Part shown: piece after piece, positions 1-12,910 of the stretch
Layout: each line of letters starts with the position of its first letter
Numbering within the stretch: position 1 is the first letter of the stretch
DNA from: Macrophomina tecta
Lineage: Eukaryota > Ascomycota > Dothideomycetes > Botryosphaeriales > Botryosphaeriaceae
NCBI GenBank assembly: GCA_024180945.1
Contig: JAKSGN010000037.1
Location: forward strand, 315,501 to 379,500
Reading direction: 5' to 3'
DNA: 64,000 nucleotides
Program-made: the position numbers and the translations under genes
Notes under the pieces: generated by a model
Seen by the model: the letters and a program-made list of their open reading frames with translations, nothing else
What the model was told of the DNA's origin: nothing
Database searches by the model: none

Positions 1-82
1 AGCTATCTATTAAAGTTCTATTCTTTCTATAGGAAGAACTATTCTTATTTTAACTAGCTTATCTACCTTCTACCCTATAATA
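1..82 (-). repeat. Partial left LTR of gypsy element C
   Basis: Positions 1-82 match 28,851-28,932 closely, and the match ends sharply after CCCTATAATA in both places. Read on the minus strand, the boundary starts TATTATAGGG, which fits a RIP-mutated TGTTA start like those of families A and B in this window. I therefore read it as the 3' LTR of a minus-strand element whose outer part lies left of the window. Confidence 0.6.
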
Positions 83-476
83 TCTCGCCTAGAGCTTCGA
101 GCTTACCGTCCCTTAGTAGCTCCTAAAAGTAAAAATATAAGACTTATAGTCCGTAGAAGTAGGTATAGTATCTATTAAGGTTACTAATTACCTAGCGTTA
201 CGATCTTTATACTATTTCTCGTAGCGGGGCTTTTTTTTAATACGCCTATTAGTGCCCTACTCTACTTATAAAGAAATAAGAGAAAGATATCCTTCTAAAG
301 AAATATTAATTTATAATAAAAATAACCCCGAAAGTAGACCTAGAACCGAATGTACTAAGGAAAAATAATAAGGAAAGGAAAGAAATAGAAGAGTAAAAGT
401 AAGTAGAGTAAACTAACTACTCTTACTAATAAGTTTAAAGCTTCTAAGGATGTCGGTTAAGCGTAATAACTAAGGA

Positions 477-546
477 GACTTATATCTAGCTAGGTATAAG
501 TCTTACTACGTACGGACTAGAACTTATATCTAGTTAGGTATAAGTC
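477..546. repeat. Palindrome pair P1/P2 between third ORF and LTR of C
   Basis: Two 26-bp palindromes lie at 477-502 and 521-546, starts 44 bp apart. The consensus half is GACTTATACCTAG followed directly by its reverse complement. The spacer contains CGTACGG. The same palindrome occurs at 4,277, 4,327, 15,410, 15,455 and 28,381, and I saw it nowhere in families A or B. Confidence 0.8.
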
Positions 547-559
547 TTTTTAGACTCTC

Positions 560-3480
560 TACTTTTTGCGTAAGCGCCTTTATTTAGCTACTTCTATATT
601 CTTAGTCTCTAATAGATCCCTACGAAATCCTAAATTTATATTACGGTTATGACTATCTTATCTTTTATAAATTATTCTATTAGTATTTCGCTAATACCTT
701 ATTACTTTATAAATTAAAACCGCTACTGTCTTCTACTATTTTTAAATTAAATTGCTTCTCTTTTTCTTACTAGCTATAAACTAATTATCCACGTTAGCTA
801 TTACTAATAGATTATTCTAATTCTTTTTCCCGATAAGCGCGTTAGAAATAGGGTAGATTTTACTTATTAATAAGTTAGTATAGTGCTTATTAAATAGCTC
901 TATAAAGTTAAATCTATTTCTACTATAGCTCTTAGTAGGCAGTTTAATCTCTAGATTAGCCTTACGAATATTTTTATACTCTATATAAGGTAGCTCTAGC
1001 TTCCTATCTTTCTTAATTCTAATAAATACGGTATTAGCGTAAATTTATCGCGTAGACTTACTCTCTTTACTATACTTCTAGGGAATTATAGGCCTTAAAG
1101 TAATAACTATACTAGAAGCTATTAGCTTTATATTAGATCTTATTAATCTAAAGCTTCTAGCTATTTAGTCTTTAAAGACTATAGATAACTTATTTAACTT
1201 ACTACGCCTAGTATAACTACCGAATATCTCTTTTTCTTTAGTAGGAATTTTATTATATATTCTATAAGTCTATCTAGCTTTCTTTTTATTATATAGAGGT
1301 ATCTTATAGTTAATAATAGCCCTACCGTATTCTTAATATAGCGTACGCCTACGCTCTTTAGGTAGGTAAGGTACTCTATAAAGAGAAGCTAAGCTATTAA
1401 TAAATTAGATAGGCTTAGGGTAACTAATAAAGCTATAACGACGAGTCTTACTAGATATTATTACTTAAAGCTATAAGAGAGGATGCTACCTAATAAGCTA
1501 AGTAAAGAGTATAAAGGTTATTAGAGAATAATATCTATTACGAGAAAGCTCCCTATTAAAGGGCTTTATATAGTACTAATAGTACTAGATATCTTTCTTA
1601 AGCGCCTACTAAAGTCGAGTTAGGTTAGTACTAGAATACCTATCCTAAATACTAAATATATTAGTAATACTATACGTTTTTTAATTATTATCTCTAATTA
1701 ACTTTTTTTCTAACCTCTTTTAATCTTACTCGCTCTAGTAGTAATACTATAGCTTCTACTTAGGATTACTCTCGAAGTATCTAAAGCTACCTAAATCGGT
1801 ATTATTTATATTACGACTTTAGATAAAGAGATACTTTCTAACCTTAAGCTTCTTTATCTAACGAAAAGGATTATTAGAAATGTCTTTAATAATCTTTAAA
1901 AGAATATTACTAATTTCTTCTCTTATTATAGCACTTCTAGTCTTAATTTCCACTACTATATATAAATCTCGAAGGTATATAGTATAAGGCTAACTACTAG
2001 TAGAGGTTTATAATAGGGTTACTAGCGTATCGTAGCTTTTACTAAAATTTAGGTTATCTAAGCTCTCTTTTAGATTCGATTTAATACTAGTAGAGCACTC
2101 GCAATAATATTTCTTATTATAAGCGATTTAGTGATCGAACTTATTATTAAGGCATTTAGCGTAGTTATTAAGAAACGCAACGATATTTAGATTATTAAGG
2201 TTTTAACTTTTTCTACGTAGACGCGAGGAACTCTACTTAGCCGATACTAATCTACTTACTTTTCTCTTATTTTTAGATTTCTTAGAGGGACTAGTACTAA
2301 ACGGACGATTCTTTAGAGGGGATATGAAATTAATTATCTTAATTCTTCTAGAGAATAGGGTCTACTAATTAATAGAAACGTATTTACGATTTGTTAGAAA
2401 ACTAAGACTATTTTTTATAAAGTTCTTTTTCTTTTTAAAAACCTCTACTACTTCGCGAGTAGTAGTATCTAGAGCTATCTTTTTATAATTTAATATAGTA
2501 TAGATCTTACGAGTATCTATATTTCTAGGTGCCTTTCTACTCTTTTAGGGATTAGGACTATAGGTAGTAGTAGCCTAGTATACTTTATTCTAATCTTCGC
2601 TAATAGGGTAGGGGGAGGGAAGGGAGGTATAATAGCGCTCTATAAGGCGGTAGTATATTATATAGTTAATTTACTTAATAGCACACTCGAGAGGTATATT
2701 ATACCTAGCCTAAGGGCTAACGTATCTTAAGTAGTTTTATAAGGCCGAATCTCTAGGAATTAACGTTTTTACTACCTCTTTATTCTAAGTCTTTATAATA
2801 TTATTTTAAAACCTACGTATATTTATAATTATCTTACTACTACCCTTAAGTATCTCTTTTCTAATTTTATCCGCTTTTCTTATTACTAAATTATAATTAT
2901 CTAGGGCTAATTTCTTTGTCTTAGTATTCTACTCTATAATCTTAGCTAGGGTTACGAGCCTATTACTAGTAGAATTCGTAAGCGTAACTAGTATACTATA
3001 AATCTTTATATATTTCTCTTTTCTCTACTCTCTAGGCTTAAGCTTTTAAAGCTTATAGGTAAGTAACTCTATACTCTTTATAGGGTTAAATATCTTAAGG
3101 ACTTTTTCTAAGTATTAAGCTTCTTAAGTAACTAATATAGGCCCTTTTGTAATCTTACTTAGAGTCTCTAGATTAAAGACTTCTAAATCTTTAGCTATAA
3201 TCTACTTATTTATTTACTATACCGCTTTTTGTGCTATCGATTTTATAACTTAGGTTATAGAAGGGTTTAGTGTCTTATAAGGGCGAGAGGGAGTAACCGA
3301 AGGAGAAGATAGAGGTAGATTTAAAGAAGTATTTTAAAAAGAATTTAGAGAAGCGGTAGATCGAGCACTACTAGAGAGAACTCTTAGTAGGCTTATAATT
3401 AGACTTTTCGTGTGCGAACGGGTTATACGGGGTAAAGGTTTATCGCGAAGGATGTTATTAATAATTTTATTAATCGTGTT
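560..3480 (-). pseudogene. Third ORF (env position) of element C, RIP-broken, function unknown
   Basis: Read on the minus strand, one frame runs from about 3,480 to about 600 (roughly 950 codons) with no frameshift that I could detect; it is broken only by TAA and TAG codons of the kind RIP makes from Gln and Trp codons. The N-terminal part is Ser/Thr/Pro-rich. It is followed by a Lys/Glu/Leu-rich, probably helical stretch (about 3,250-2,800), then a part with repeated Pro and Tyr, and a Lys/Arg-rich SKKSKNKRKV segment near 2,260. A Cys/His-bearing stretch (KCLNNKFDH and YYCECS) lies around 2,060-2,160. I recognise no domain. The frame lies between the integrase end and the 3' LTR, where some other LTR elements carry env. 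It could also be a captured host gene or a separate insertion. RIP has changed many residues, which weakens homology by eye. Confidence 0.6.
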
Positions 3481-4276
3481 TTAAAAGGGTAAGCCCCTAG
3501 TGAAAACGGATATACTCTTATTTATTATTAATTTATTTCGGCTATACTAAGACTGCCCTTAGGTACCTAAGAAACTAGCGCGAGGCGCTATCTAAATTCT
3601 AAGGCCTTAAGTAGAATCATACCTCTAATAGTAAGTAAGAATATAAGTATAAGGCGTAGGTATTAGCGACGTAGCCTCTTAAAATAAACGACTAGGTAAG
3701 GGAGATTTAGAAGGGGACTTAGACTTTAGCAATTAATACTTAGCTTTAAGAGTATCTAGAATACGCTTTCTAGTTTTAATAAACTACTAGCGCTGGGCTG
3801 CGATCTGCTTAAGCTTTAAAGTAGGTATTTTAAACGTAAGGATATAAGAGAATAAAGTAATAAGGGTTTATAAAGTAAAACTCTTTTAGAATAAAAGGCT
3901 TAAAAGAACTTTATTAGTAAAGATAAAGAGTATAGATTAGTCGGCTATAGTTAGTATATTAATATATTCTAGATTCTTATATTTAGCTACGTACTGCGTA
4001 TACCTCGTCTAGGTAGTTAGACTCTATATTTATACGCGTATAGCTATACCTATAGGCAGACCTATAATTTTAATAAGAGAGAAAGCTACTTTAGGTAGCT
4101 AGTCTTTTATATTTCTATTTACGAATAGGCGCGCTTTATTTATAGTATATCTACTATTCTTTTTTAGCTACGTATAGTCTAATTAGTATAATCTTATACT
4201 ACTTATTACGTTATCTAGCTCTTTTATTTAGTAATAAATAGTCTAGCTGTTTAGCTTTTCTAGTCTATACTCGGGA

Positions 4277-4352
4277 GGCTTATGCCTAGCTAGGTATAAG
4301 TTACGGCCCGTACGCTTACTCTAAGAGGCTTATATCTAACTAGATATAAGTC
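4277..4352. repeat. Palindrome pair P3/P4 between pol and third ORF of C
   Basis: Palindromes lie at 4,277-4,302 and 4,327-4,352, starts 50 bp apart, with the same half site as the pair at 477-546. They lie just downstream of the integrase C-terminal region and upstream of the third ORF on the minus strand. The spacer again contains a CGTACG core. Confidence 0.8.
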
Positions 4353-4559
4353 TCTTACTTACTACTACTTACTATAACTAATTAAAAGAAATAAAGCTAA
4401 GTCTAACTTTATATATTTTAAATCTAAATAGTATATTTTTATCTACTGCGTTTTTCATTTTTCTTTATCTAGTTTACTAGTATTATTTCTTCAAGTGCAC
4501 TACTAGATGCGTATATTATAGTTAATATCCCTCGGGTTATCTAATTCCTCGAGGATTAG

Positions 4560-5926
4560 GTATAGTAATATAATCTTATCGGCTAATTTACTAATATTAC
4601 TATTTACCTGCCTTAACTTTCTAAAGGCTTACTCGTCTTTAGCTTTCTCTTACGTTAAAATGCTTTAATCTATTTATCGGTACTATTTCTTTTAACTCGG
4701 TATTATCTAACTCGGCTAAATAGTAGATTCTTATCTCTATATTAATATAGGTTACCCGGTATAGTTCTTTCTAGTAAAAGGTAAACTTCTTATTTTACCG
4801 CGTAAGATTCTTAGTTTTATATAATAATACTAGGGTTTTTGGAAGCAACGGCTTATCTTTATTATAAAGACGGTAATAATTATTAAAGTATTTTTTATAA
4901 GCTTTCTTTTTTCTTCTTATACGTAGTTTTACTATTTCTTTAGCTTTCTTTCTTCGGTTAAGCTCTCTTACTTTAGTTATTAGAAGCTTCTCTATCGTTC
5001 TTATAGTTTTCTAGTTAATAGTCTTTTAATTCTTTACTTTAAGATCTACTAGAAGAATTAAATCGCTCCCGTATAAAAGCTTAGCTAGCGTTATTCTAGT
5101 AGTTACTTTAGCCGTAGAGCGGTCTACCTAAAGTATAGTATAGAAATAATTAGGCTACTCCCGATCTATTTTAGTAGTAAGCTTTACTAAGGAATTTCTA
5201 ATTAGCTTATATCCTACTTCTACTAATCTATAAGCTATAGCGTAATAGGTCGAAATTTCTACTCGCTTAATTTTATATTAAGCTAGTAGGTGCTCTACTT
5301 TATCTTTATTCTCCGGGCCTCTATTAACCGTAATAATTCTTAGGTGTCTATATCTATAGATAATATCTCTATAGATAAATTTAGTAATGGCTTTTAAAGT
5401 GTTTTTTCTTAGTATTCTTTCTTTAGACTAGTTAGATACTAATTCGCGGGCTATTATAATAAACTTATACCCTCTTACTTATAGTATTTTTATTACGTCG
5501 ATTTTCTATTTTTCTTTTATAGCTAAACTTTATAATAGATATAGCTAGGCTTTCTTTCGTACCGCGTCCCTACGCTAATACTCTACGTAGATAGCGTAGT
5601 ACTTTTTAATATCCTTCTATACTTCTAGCTAGTAGTATTAATTAGCTATTTTATAGTATATAGCCTCTCTTTCTTTATAACTATACTTATTATATAGTAA
5701 ACGAATTACCTCTTACTTTCTCTTATTACTATCTACTATTTTTTAAATTAGACTAGTTCTTATTACTTTCTAAAATAATATACGCCTCTAAACTATATAC
5801 TTAAGCGCTTTTCTTTTAAAGCTAGTAAATTCCTTTCTCGTAAGCCGCGGTGGTCTACGTAATATTATTAATTACTAAGCGATCTCTAACTACTACTTTA
5901 ACTAATATATCTTATCTAGCGGGTTC
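4560..5926 (-). pseudogene. Element C pol, integrase C-terminal part
   Basis: The minus-strand translation gives the integrase core end followed by the typical gypsy C-terminal region. Near 4,640-4,765 it reads YRVTYIN, then YYLAELDNTELKE, then NRLKHFNVRE, which matches the GPY-type end of fungal gypsy integrases. The preceding stretch around 4,950-5,150 resembles the usual linker after the catalytic core. Stop codons are scattered, all RIP-type. The frame is cut at 5,926 by the insertion of A1 and resumes at 13,104. Confidence 0.65.
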
Positions 5927-6119
5927 TATTAGGACAATAGGCCCTAGCATACCCTTAGAGTGCTTATACCGTGCGTTCCACGTGCTTATCACGTGCTACG
6001 CACGGGCCCCTAGTATATAACGCCACCAAGGGGTAAATCCTGCACTACTAAGAATTCGTATCTAAGAATATACGACTCTTCTAAAGGCTTTCTACTTATA
6101 ACCAGCCTACTTACTTATA
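5927..6119 (+). repeat. 5' LTR of A1
   Basis: The LTR is 193 bp, starts TATTAGGACAATAGGCCC (from TGTTA before RIP) and ends TTACTTATA. It contains the palindromic CGTGCTTATCACGTGCTACG stretch that is well kept in the other copies. The 5-bp duplication GGTTC lies immediately to the left. Confidence 0.93.
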
Positions 6120-6249
6120 ATCGAATCCTTCTTAATTCCTTTCGGAAAAGCAGCCGGCCTTAAAGGGCTATATATAATGACTCTAACGATCCCGACGAAA
6201 AGAACGATTTTACGATAATAGAAACAAGGAGCCAACAAAGCCGTTCGAA

Positions 6250-7440
6250 TACTTAAGGCGAACGAATAGAAACAGGCTCATTAACCCCCAAAGACTATCA
6301 AACGCTAATCGTTAATAGAAGTGCCTAGGGCGCTAAATGCCTAATAGATGACGCGGCCGAACCAGGAGCGCCTATAGCTATCGACGAACTACAACGCTTA
6401 CGTAGCGTATCTACGAAAGGCATACCGGAAGCCAAGCTTCTAGAACGCCTTAACCGCGTTAAGATTCTATAATAGCTGCAAGCGGCCCTTAACGGCGAAC
6501 TACCTACTATCCCTACGCCAAATGCAGGCGAAACGTATGCGGAAAGTAGAATAGACGATAGCGAAAAGCGACTCGACCTTCTCGTAAGAAACCTACCTCT
6601 AAAACTCGAAGGCCTTACTTAGGGCTTATACGACTTATAGACGAATACGGTAGAGATACGTTTCGGCGTATACCGGGCGGATAAGGACTGCCTTAGAAGG
6701 ACCCTCTAGGCCACCGAAGGGCTATCTAAATACAAGACCCTCTCCTAGCACGTCTAAAGACGTCTAATAAACTAGGAGAAACCAGCACTACTCTAGCAGG
6801 AGTTTAAGACATTAGTATAAAATTATATTCGTAATTCTATTATCCACCGCCTTAACAACGCTGTTAGTTATTATACTACGGTAATAAAGGAGGGCCAGAA
6901 GTTTATAGAATTCTACGCCCAAATAAAGACGTACGAGGATAAATTTACGTATCGAATTTAGAACGTAGATTACCGTATTAACTAGATTTACTCTCGGCTT
7001 CTACTATCTATACGTACGGAGCTCGTGCGCTAGTCCTTCCTTACTAGGGTATAGGTAGAAGAGGATTTGGTAGCTAAAATCCAACGCGTTAAGCAAACGC
7101 TAGAGGCAACGAGGTCCTATAAAAAGAGCAAGGACGAGTAGTAGTCGTAGGGGACTAAGCGCCTTTTTACCACTCCTAGCCTAGGACGCAACGGTCCCTA
7201 TAAGGGTTTTAGAAATAGTAAGAAGGCCAAAGAGAACCAAAGGTCCGAAGCTTTAGCTCCCCTAAAAAACGCAGGCGATTCGCATAGGTCTAGTACCCCA
7301 AACGCAAGCGAAAAGCAGGCCAAAGGACACGCCAACTAGGCGAACTACAAAGATAAGCAAGGCTCGGGAAAAGAAAAGCTCTAATCGCTTCCCTCTCCTT
7401 CTTATAGTTAGGGCCTTAAACGGAAGATAGTTTAAAACGC
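6250..7440 (+). pseudogene. A1 gag remnant
   Basis: This stretch between the 5' LTR leader and the protease occupies the gag position and has long partly open frames on the plus strand, rich in Lys, Glu and Arg, broken by TAG and TAA. I could not make out an intact CCHC zinc knuckle. The call rests on position and on its match to the reverse complement inside A2. Confidence 0.5.
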
Positions 7441-10400
7441 ATAGAAATCATCGCTTTAATAGAAACCCCATCCGGTCCTACTAAAATTCGAGCATTAATA
7501 GATTATAGTTACGACCTAAACCTCGTATCCCTTAAATGCATAGAGCGACTTGCCTTATAAAATATATAAGCTAGTACTAGGCCGTCTACCCACCTTCTTA
7601 ATAATACTACCGTTACATTGCACGACTCTTATTATATAGGGGTCACCACGTGCGACTCGGGGGGCGCCACGCGCACTACCAAACCCTAACCTTACTAGAG
7701 TAGCTCGTTCACGGGCTATAATACTATACTCGGTATACCCTAGCTCGGGGCTACCGGGCCGGTTATCGATTTTAGAAGAGGAACGTTTTACTAGAGTATA
7801 AACTCGCTAGAGCGTATATATCTAATAAGCGCTACTAAATTATTCTAGGACTTAGAACTAGGGAAGCCTATTTACTTTCTCTAGCCGTCCGACTACTAGC
7901 TCTCGCCTACGGGTAATCTAGAAAGTTAAAAGAATAACTTTGACTCTTTCGTAGCCCTCTCGCGGGCGGAAAGCATACTAAACGCACGCGAGAAGCAGGG
8001 CGGGGGTAACCGAAATCTAAAAGGGCTCCCACCTAACTAAACTCTCTTCTATCTACGGGGGCTGCACTCTCGCATCCAAAGAGCATGCGAACCGTATAAA
8101 GAACTCGCCGGTTTAGCAGACGCACTACTAGCTAAGGTAGCTAAAGAGGTCCGCAACGAGATTCCGGATACTTATAGAGAGTACTTAGACGTATTTTTAG
8201 ACGAATAAGCTGCTAAGCTACCGCAATATACTAAGTTCGATTATACTATTAATCTCGTTATAGGTTCTAAGCCACCGTTAATGCCCCTATATAGACTCTC
8301 CTAATCCGAACTACGGATCTTTAGGGAATACATTAATAAGGCCTTAGAACGGGGGTAGATTAGGTATAGTAAGTCGCCTACGGGCGCGCCTATTCTCTTT
8401 ACCCCTAAGGCAGACGGCACTATGCGGTTATACGTGGATTATAGGGGCCTAAATAAGGTTACGGTCAAAAATAGCTATCCTATACCACTAGTAGGCGAGC
8501 TGCTAAACCGCCTAAGCACCGCAAAGATCTTTACTAAACTAGACCTACGCGATACTTATCACTAAATCCGCATAAAGAAAGGTAATAAGTAGAAAATAGT
8601 ATTTAAGACGCGTTACGGGCATTACGAGTACCTAGTTATACTATTTAGCTTAACTAACACACCCGCAACCTTTTAGTCGTATATCTACCGAGCCCTAGGA
8701 GGCCTAGTAGATACGATTTACGTAGTATACTTAGATAATATACTTATATACTTAGCGGATGAGTCTTAGCACGTCGAGTACGTTAAACGTATTCTCCACA
8801 GATTACGTAATTAGAACCTCTACGCAAAACCGTCTAAATATAGCTTTTATATAGAGTACGTCGAGTTCCTAGGCTTTATCGTCACCCCCTAGGGGGTTGT
8901 CATGGACCCCGTAAGAGTCGAAGCTATTAAGGACTAGCCGGAGCCGTAAAGCTACCGTAATATTTAGGTTTTCCTAGGCTTTGCTAACTTCTATAGGCGC
9001 TTTATATGGAATTACTCTACGGTAGTTTAACCACTAACTAGCTTACTAAAAGAAGTAGCCTAAGATCCTAATCCAGGGGCTAAACGAGCGCCAAAAAAGG
9101 GGCTAACTAAATAGTATAAGTCCTAGAAATAGCCCGTAGAGGTAAAGCAGGCGTTTAGTAGGCTAAAAGTATATTTTACGCAGGCTCCTATACTATGGCA
9201 CTATAACCTAAATCTTCTAGTCATGCTAATCACCGACGTATTAGACTATGCCTACGGCGGTATCCTTCTCCAGCCGCTGGATAGAGAGGATAACTAGCGC
9301 CATTAGCACCCCGTTACGTATTTTAGCTATAAGTTCGCTGGTGCTAAAATACGGTACGACACCTACGATAAAAAACTCTACGCGATCGTGCAGTGCTTTA
9401 AGCATTAGAGGCCTTACCTAGTACACGTATAGACGCCGGTACGGGTATTATCTAATTATAATAACCTACATTATTTCATAACGACCAAGAGCCTCACGGC
9501 TCGATAGACTTAGTACGCTAAAGTCTTAGCTAAATTCGATTTTAATATCGAATATAAGCCGGGTAAGTCTAATCTAGCGGACGCCCTTTCGAGGCGTCTA
9601 GACTACGCCCTTAGCTTTAAGAAGGGTAATAAGCGCACCTACCTTAATACTATATTACCTATACTATAACGCAAACTCCAGATTCAGGGATTAGAAGAAC
9701 CCCTACGCACTACTAAGGACCCCGGCCAAGAGCACGAGGAAAACCTACGTATAAATAGCGGTAGTAATTACTAAACTACCTTAGTCTATTCCGTCACTTA
9801 TAAGGAGCACGACGAGTTCGCTTATAAGGGCCTAGCACCTCCGGTGTACACTTACTACGAGAGAGCCAGTACGAGCTTAGTATAAAGCTTCGTACCTCGG
9901 TCTATAGTAATAGTGGCCGCTATAACTAAAATAGCGTTCGAAGCTACTCCTAAATCGTTAGTTAATTTTATTCGTACTAAGCAACGAAGGGACGCCTTCT
10001 ACGTAGACGTACGAGAATAGCTTATAAAAAGAGTACTTTTAGCGTGCGATTAGTATACGATCGATGAGCAAGGACTCCTACGCTATAAAGGGCGGGTATA
10101 CGTACTAAAGTATACTCCGCTACGCGAGGAAATCCTACTTAGGAATTATAACGATCTAAGTAGTAGCTATTACGGCATCCGCCGCACCTAGAAGGTGCTT
10201 TCTAGAAAGTACTACTAGAAAGGTATTACCGCGGACGTTAGGAAATATATATAAAGCTACGATACCTATTAACGTAATAAAGCTCGCCGGTATAAGCCGT
10301 ATAGGTTATTATAGCCACTACTAGTAGCCACTTAACCCCATAGGTACTACTCCCTTAATTTTATCACGGACTTGCTAGAATCCGTAGGGCGAGATAGTTA

Positions 10401-11590
10401 AGTATATAACGTAGTTCTCGTACTCGTTAACCGTTTTACTAAATATATACGTTACCTACTAATTAGGAAGACGATTAATAGGGTAACGCTCGCGGACCTT
10501 ATCATAAACGACGTCTTCGTATAATTTAGGCTGCCTAATAGCCTAGTCTTAGATAGGAGCTTAACGTTCACGAGCCAGTTCTAGAGCGAATTATACTATA
10601 ATCTTAGAATTAAGTATAGACTAAGTACCTCCTTTTACCCGTAGACAGACGGCCAAACGAAGAGGTAAAATTAAAAGTTAGAGGCGTATCTACGCTATTA
10701 TACCTTCTAGAACTAGTTAGACTAGGTAAAGCTTCTCTAGTAGGCTTTACACGCCTATAACTAGAAAACCCACTCTTCTACAGGCTTCGCACTAGTTTAA
10801 CTAGATGCGGGGGTAGAACCTAACTCCTAGGACGGGGTTTAGGACAACCTTAACAGGAATCCCCTAACCGAATCGGCCGAAGCAGCCAAAAAGCACGCGG
10901 AAAGCATACGAAAAGCATAGGAATTAGCGACGGAATTCCTCGGATACTTCTAGGAGCTCCAAACGAAATATTACAACCGGAACCGAACTAAAATATATTT
11001 CGATATTAGACAACTAGTCCTTCTCTTAGCAAGGAATATTAAAACCAAACGGCCTTATAAGAAACTCGATAACCGTTACCTAGGACTATTCTAAATCCTA
11101 GAGAAGATTAGCTCCTAGGCCTACCGCTTAGACCTACTATAATCTATGTCCCGGCTATATACTGTTTTTAACGTTGCATTACTAGAAGCTTATACGGCAA
11201 GGCTAGGGTTCTAACCGCCACTAGTCGAAGAAATCGACGATAGTAGACACTAGAAAGTCAAAGCTATAGTAGCTCACAAAAAAGGGCTACTAAGGTAATA
11301 TCTATTTAAATAGCTCGGCTGGCCCTATAAACACAACGAGTGGAAGTAGGAAGAAGAGCTAGATAATTATAGAGAGCTTCTATAGGATTATCTTAAAGAA
11401 AACCCTATTCCCTAGAACGCCTAGCTAAAACGCAAGCGAAACGTAGGCGGAATATAGGCTATAAGCAAGCCACGGCGAGGGCGCCCCCTAGAATTAAAGA
11501 ATAAGAAGAAACATTAGGGGAAATACTTAATTTATAAAGAAGGGCCCCAAAGGAGCATCTACTTTATATTCGAGCTATACTAAAATCACC
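7440..11590 (+). pseudogene. A1 pol: protease, RT, RNase H, integrase, chromodomain
   Basis: Polyprotein remnant in the usual Ty3/gypsy order. A protease-like ALIDYSYDLNLVS stretch lies near 7,490-7,540, with the DSG motif mutated. RT follows at about 8,300-8,900, with ALERG, a VDYRGLNKV motif and the active site reading YLDNILIY at 8,721-8,755, where the family has YLDD. Integrase core sequence lies near 10,340-10,620 (FITDLLES, then LVNRFTKY, then LVLDRSLTFTSQF). A chromodomain-like end, GWPYKHNEWK followed by an ELDNYRELL stretch, lies at about 11,310-11,400, which places the element among chromoviruses. Dozens of Trp and Gln codons have become stops. It cannot make a protein. Confidence 0.85.
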
Positions 11591-12172
11591 TCTTATCCGC
11601 ATTAGACATCCTCGCAAAGTACTTATTCTTAAACTCCTCGTCCACCACTTTATTAGTTAGCTTTATTAAGCCAACCCTACCTAGTCCAGCCTAATAACGC
11701 TACCAATTCTCCGAGCGCGATATATTACGCGTATACTACTAGTTACTACGGCTGTCAGCAGCCGTAATCTCCTTCGCCTCCTACTTCTTATATGCCGACA
11801 CCGCCTCTTCTAACGCACCAGCGTACTTATATAGCGCAAGCACATCCTTCTTTATAAACTCTAGTACCTCCTTATCGGGAGCGCCATCGAAGCTATCGTA
11901 ATAGAACAATAACAAATTAGTAGCACGGCGGAATTAAGGGGGAACCTAAAAATAAATTTTATTATTAGTAATGAGTATAAGCAGCATAAAAGCATACGGA
12001 AAGTATAAGAAAAGTAGGAAAAAAGTATACTTACTAGAGTATATTTATAACTACTCTTCGTATACCGATTATACTTAGCATGGGGTGGATTCTTAAAGTA
12101 GATCTAGCGAAGCCCCCTAAGAAGCTCCGTAGGCGTAAAATTAATCTATACTTTACCCTCGTGGTGGCGCAT
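11540..12172 (-). pseudogene. A1 antisense gene with intron, downstream of pol
   Basis: On the minus strand a frame opens with ATG at 12,172. Exon 1 is 12,172-12,035 (46 codons). It is followed by an 89-nt intron, 12,034-11,946, with GTAAGTATA at the 5' end, a TTACTAAT branch-like site and TATTTTTAG at the 3' end. Exon 2 continues in frame from 11,945 to about 11,540. The protein would be about 175-180 residues, rich in Lys, Glu, Tyr and Trp, including FDGAPDKEVLEFIKKDV and a stretch with several Trp codons changed to TAG. The only breaks are RIP-type stops. It lies tail to tail with pol, whose last codons overlap or nearly overlap its end. The same exon lengths and the same 89-nt intron occur in A2. 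I recognise no domain. A chance open antisense frame cannot be excluded from one copy alone. Confidence 0.6.
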
Positions 12173-12910
12173 CGTGCCCTAGTAGTGTACGTAACGTATA
12201 TAGCATACTACTACCAAACTAGGCTACAGCTAAAGATAAGGAAGAAGCTTTATTATATTACCCGTAATAGGCGTCTACGGAAGCTTATCGTAGGAGTAAC
12301 CCAAGTAAACGAAGCCAGAAGGAGTCTATATAGTAATAGTTATTTAGGAGAAAGGAGTAACAAAAAGAGTTAATATTAGTTAAAGACGTTTTAGTTAAAG
12401 AAGAAAAGCTAGATCTAAACTATAAAAATCTAAGGGGGTACGGGGGGTTATTATACCTATTAAAGCTATCGAAAAAATGACCTCGTGCCCCATAAGCATT
12501 ATTAGCACGCGTGAGTCACCAATTAGTATATTCGCTAGTATTATCGTATAAGGCCAACTTCTATTGTCCTTAATAGCAATAATACCCAATAACAAAGAAA
12601 AAACCGCGCTAACGTACTATTACCTGCGTTTTCCGTGTATATAGCATACCGCTAGCATTGCTAACAACCGCTTAGCGACATATTTTCTTATTTTTCTATT
12701 AATTTATTATTCTTTGTTTATTATTCGCAGTAACGGCTACGCAATAAGGCTAATTCGCCTTACTACGCAACGCCTATAGCTAATGCATAATACTACGTCC
12801 TATATAGTAATTAGGTGCACTCTTTTTCCTTACTAAAGGTTTTTTAACGAGGCACCAACACAATACCTTCTAATAGAAATTAGGGCGATTCCTACTAGAG
12901 GCGGGGGTAG

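Larger units (their letters stand above)
83..5926 (-). mobile_element. Gypsy element C, 3' segment (integrase end, third ORF)
   Basis: This is the 3' part of a minus-strand Ty3/gypsy element, running from the insertion point of A1 (5,926) to its left LTR. It holds the C-terminal half of integrase, two palindrome pairs and a long third reading frame. Without its two nested insertions, C covers about 12 kb inside the window, which is large for a fungal gypsy element. Base composition is that of strong RIP: TpA-rich, with almost no CpA or TpG, while CpG sites persist. Confidence 0.7.

Noticed and set aside
12080..12373. 97-codon plus-strand open frame in A1
   Set aside because: It is the complement of the antisense gene region and has no counterpart open on the same strand in A2. 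The antisense frame has the better composition and a canonical intron.
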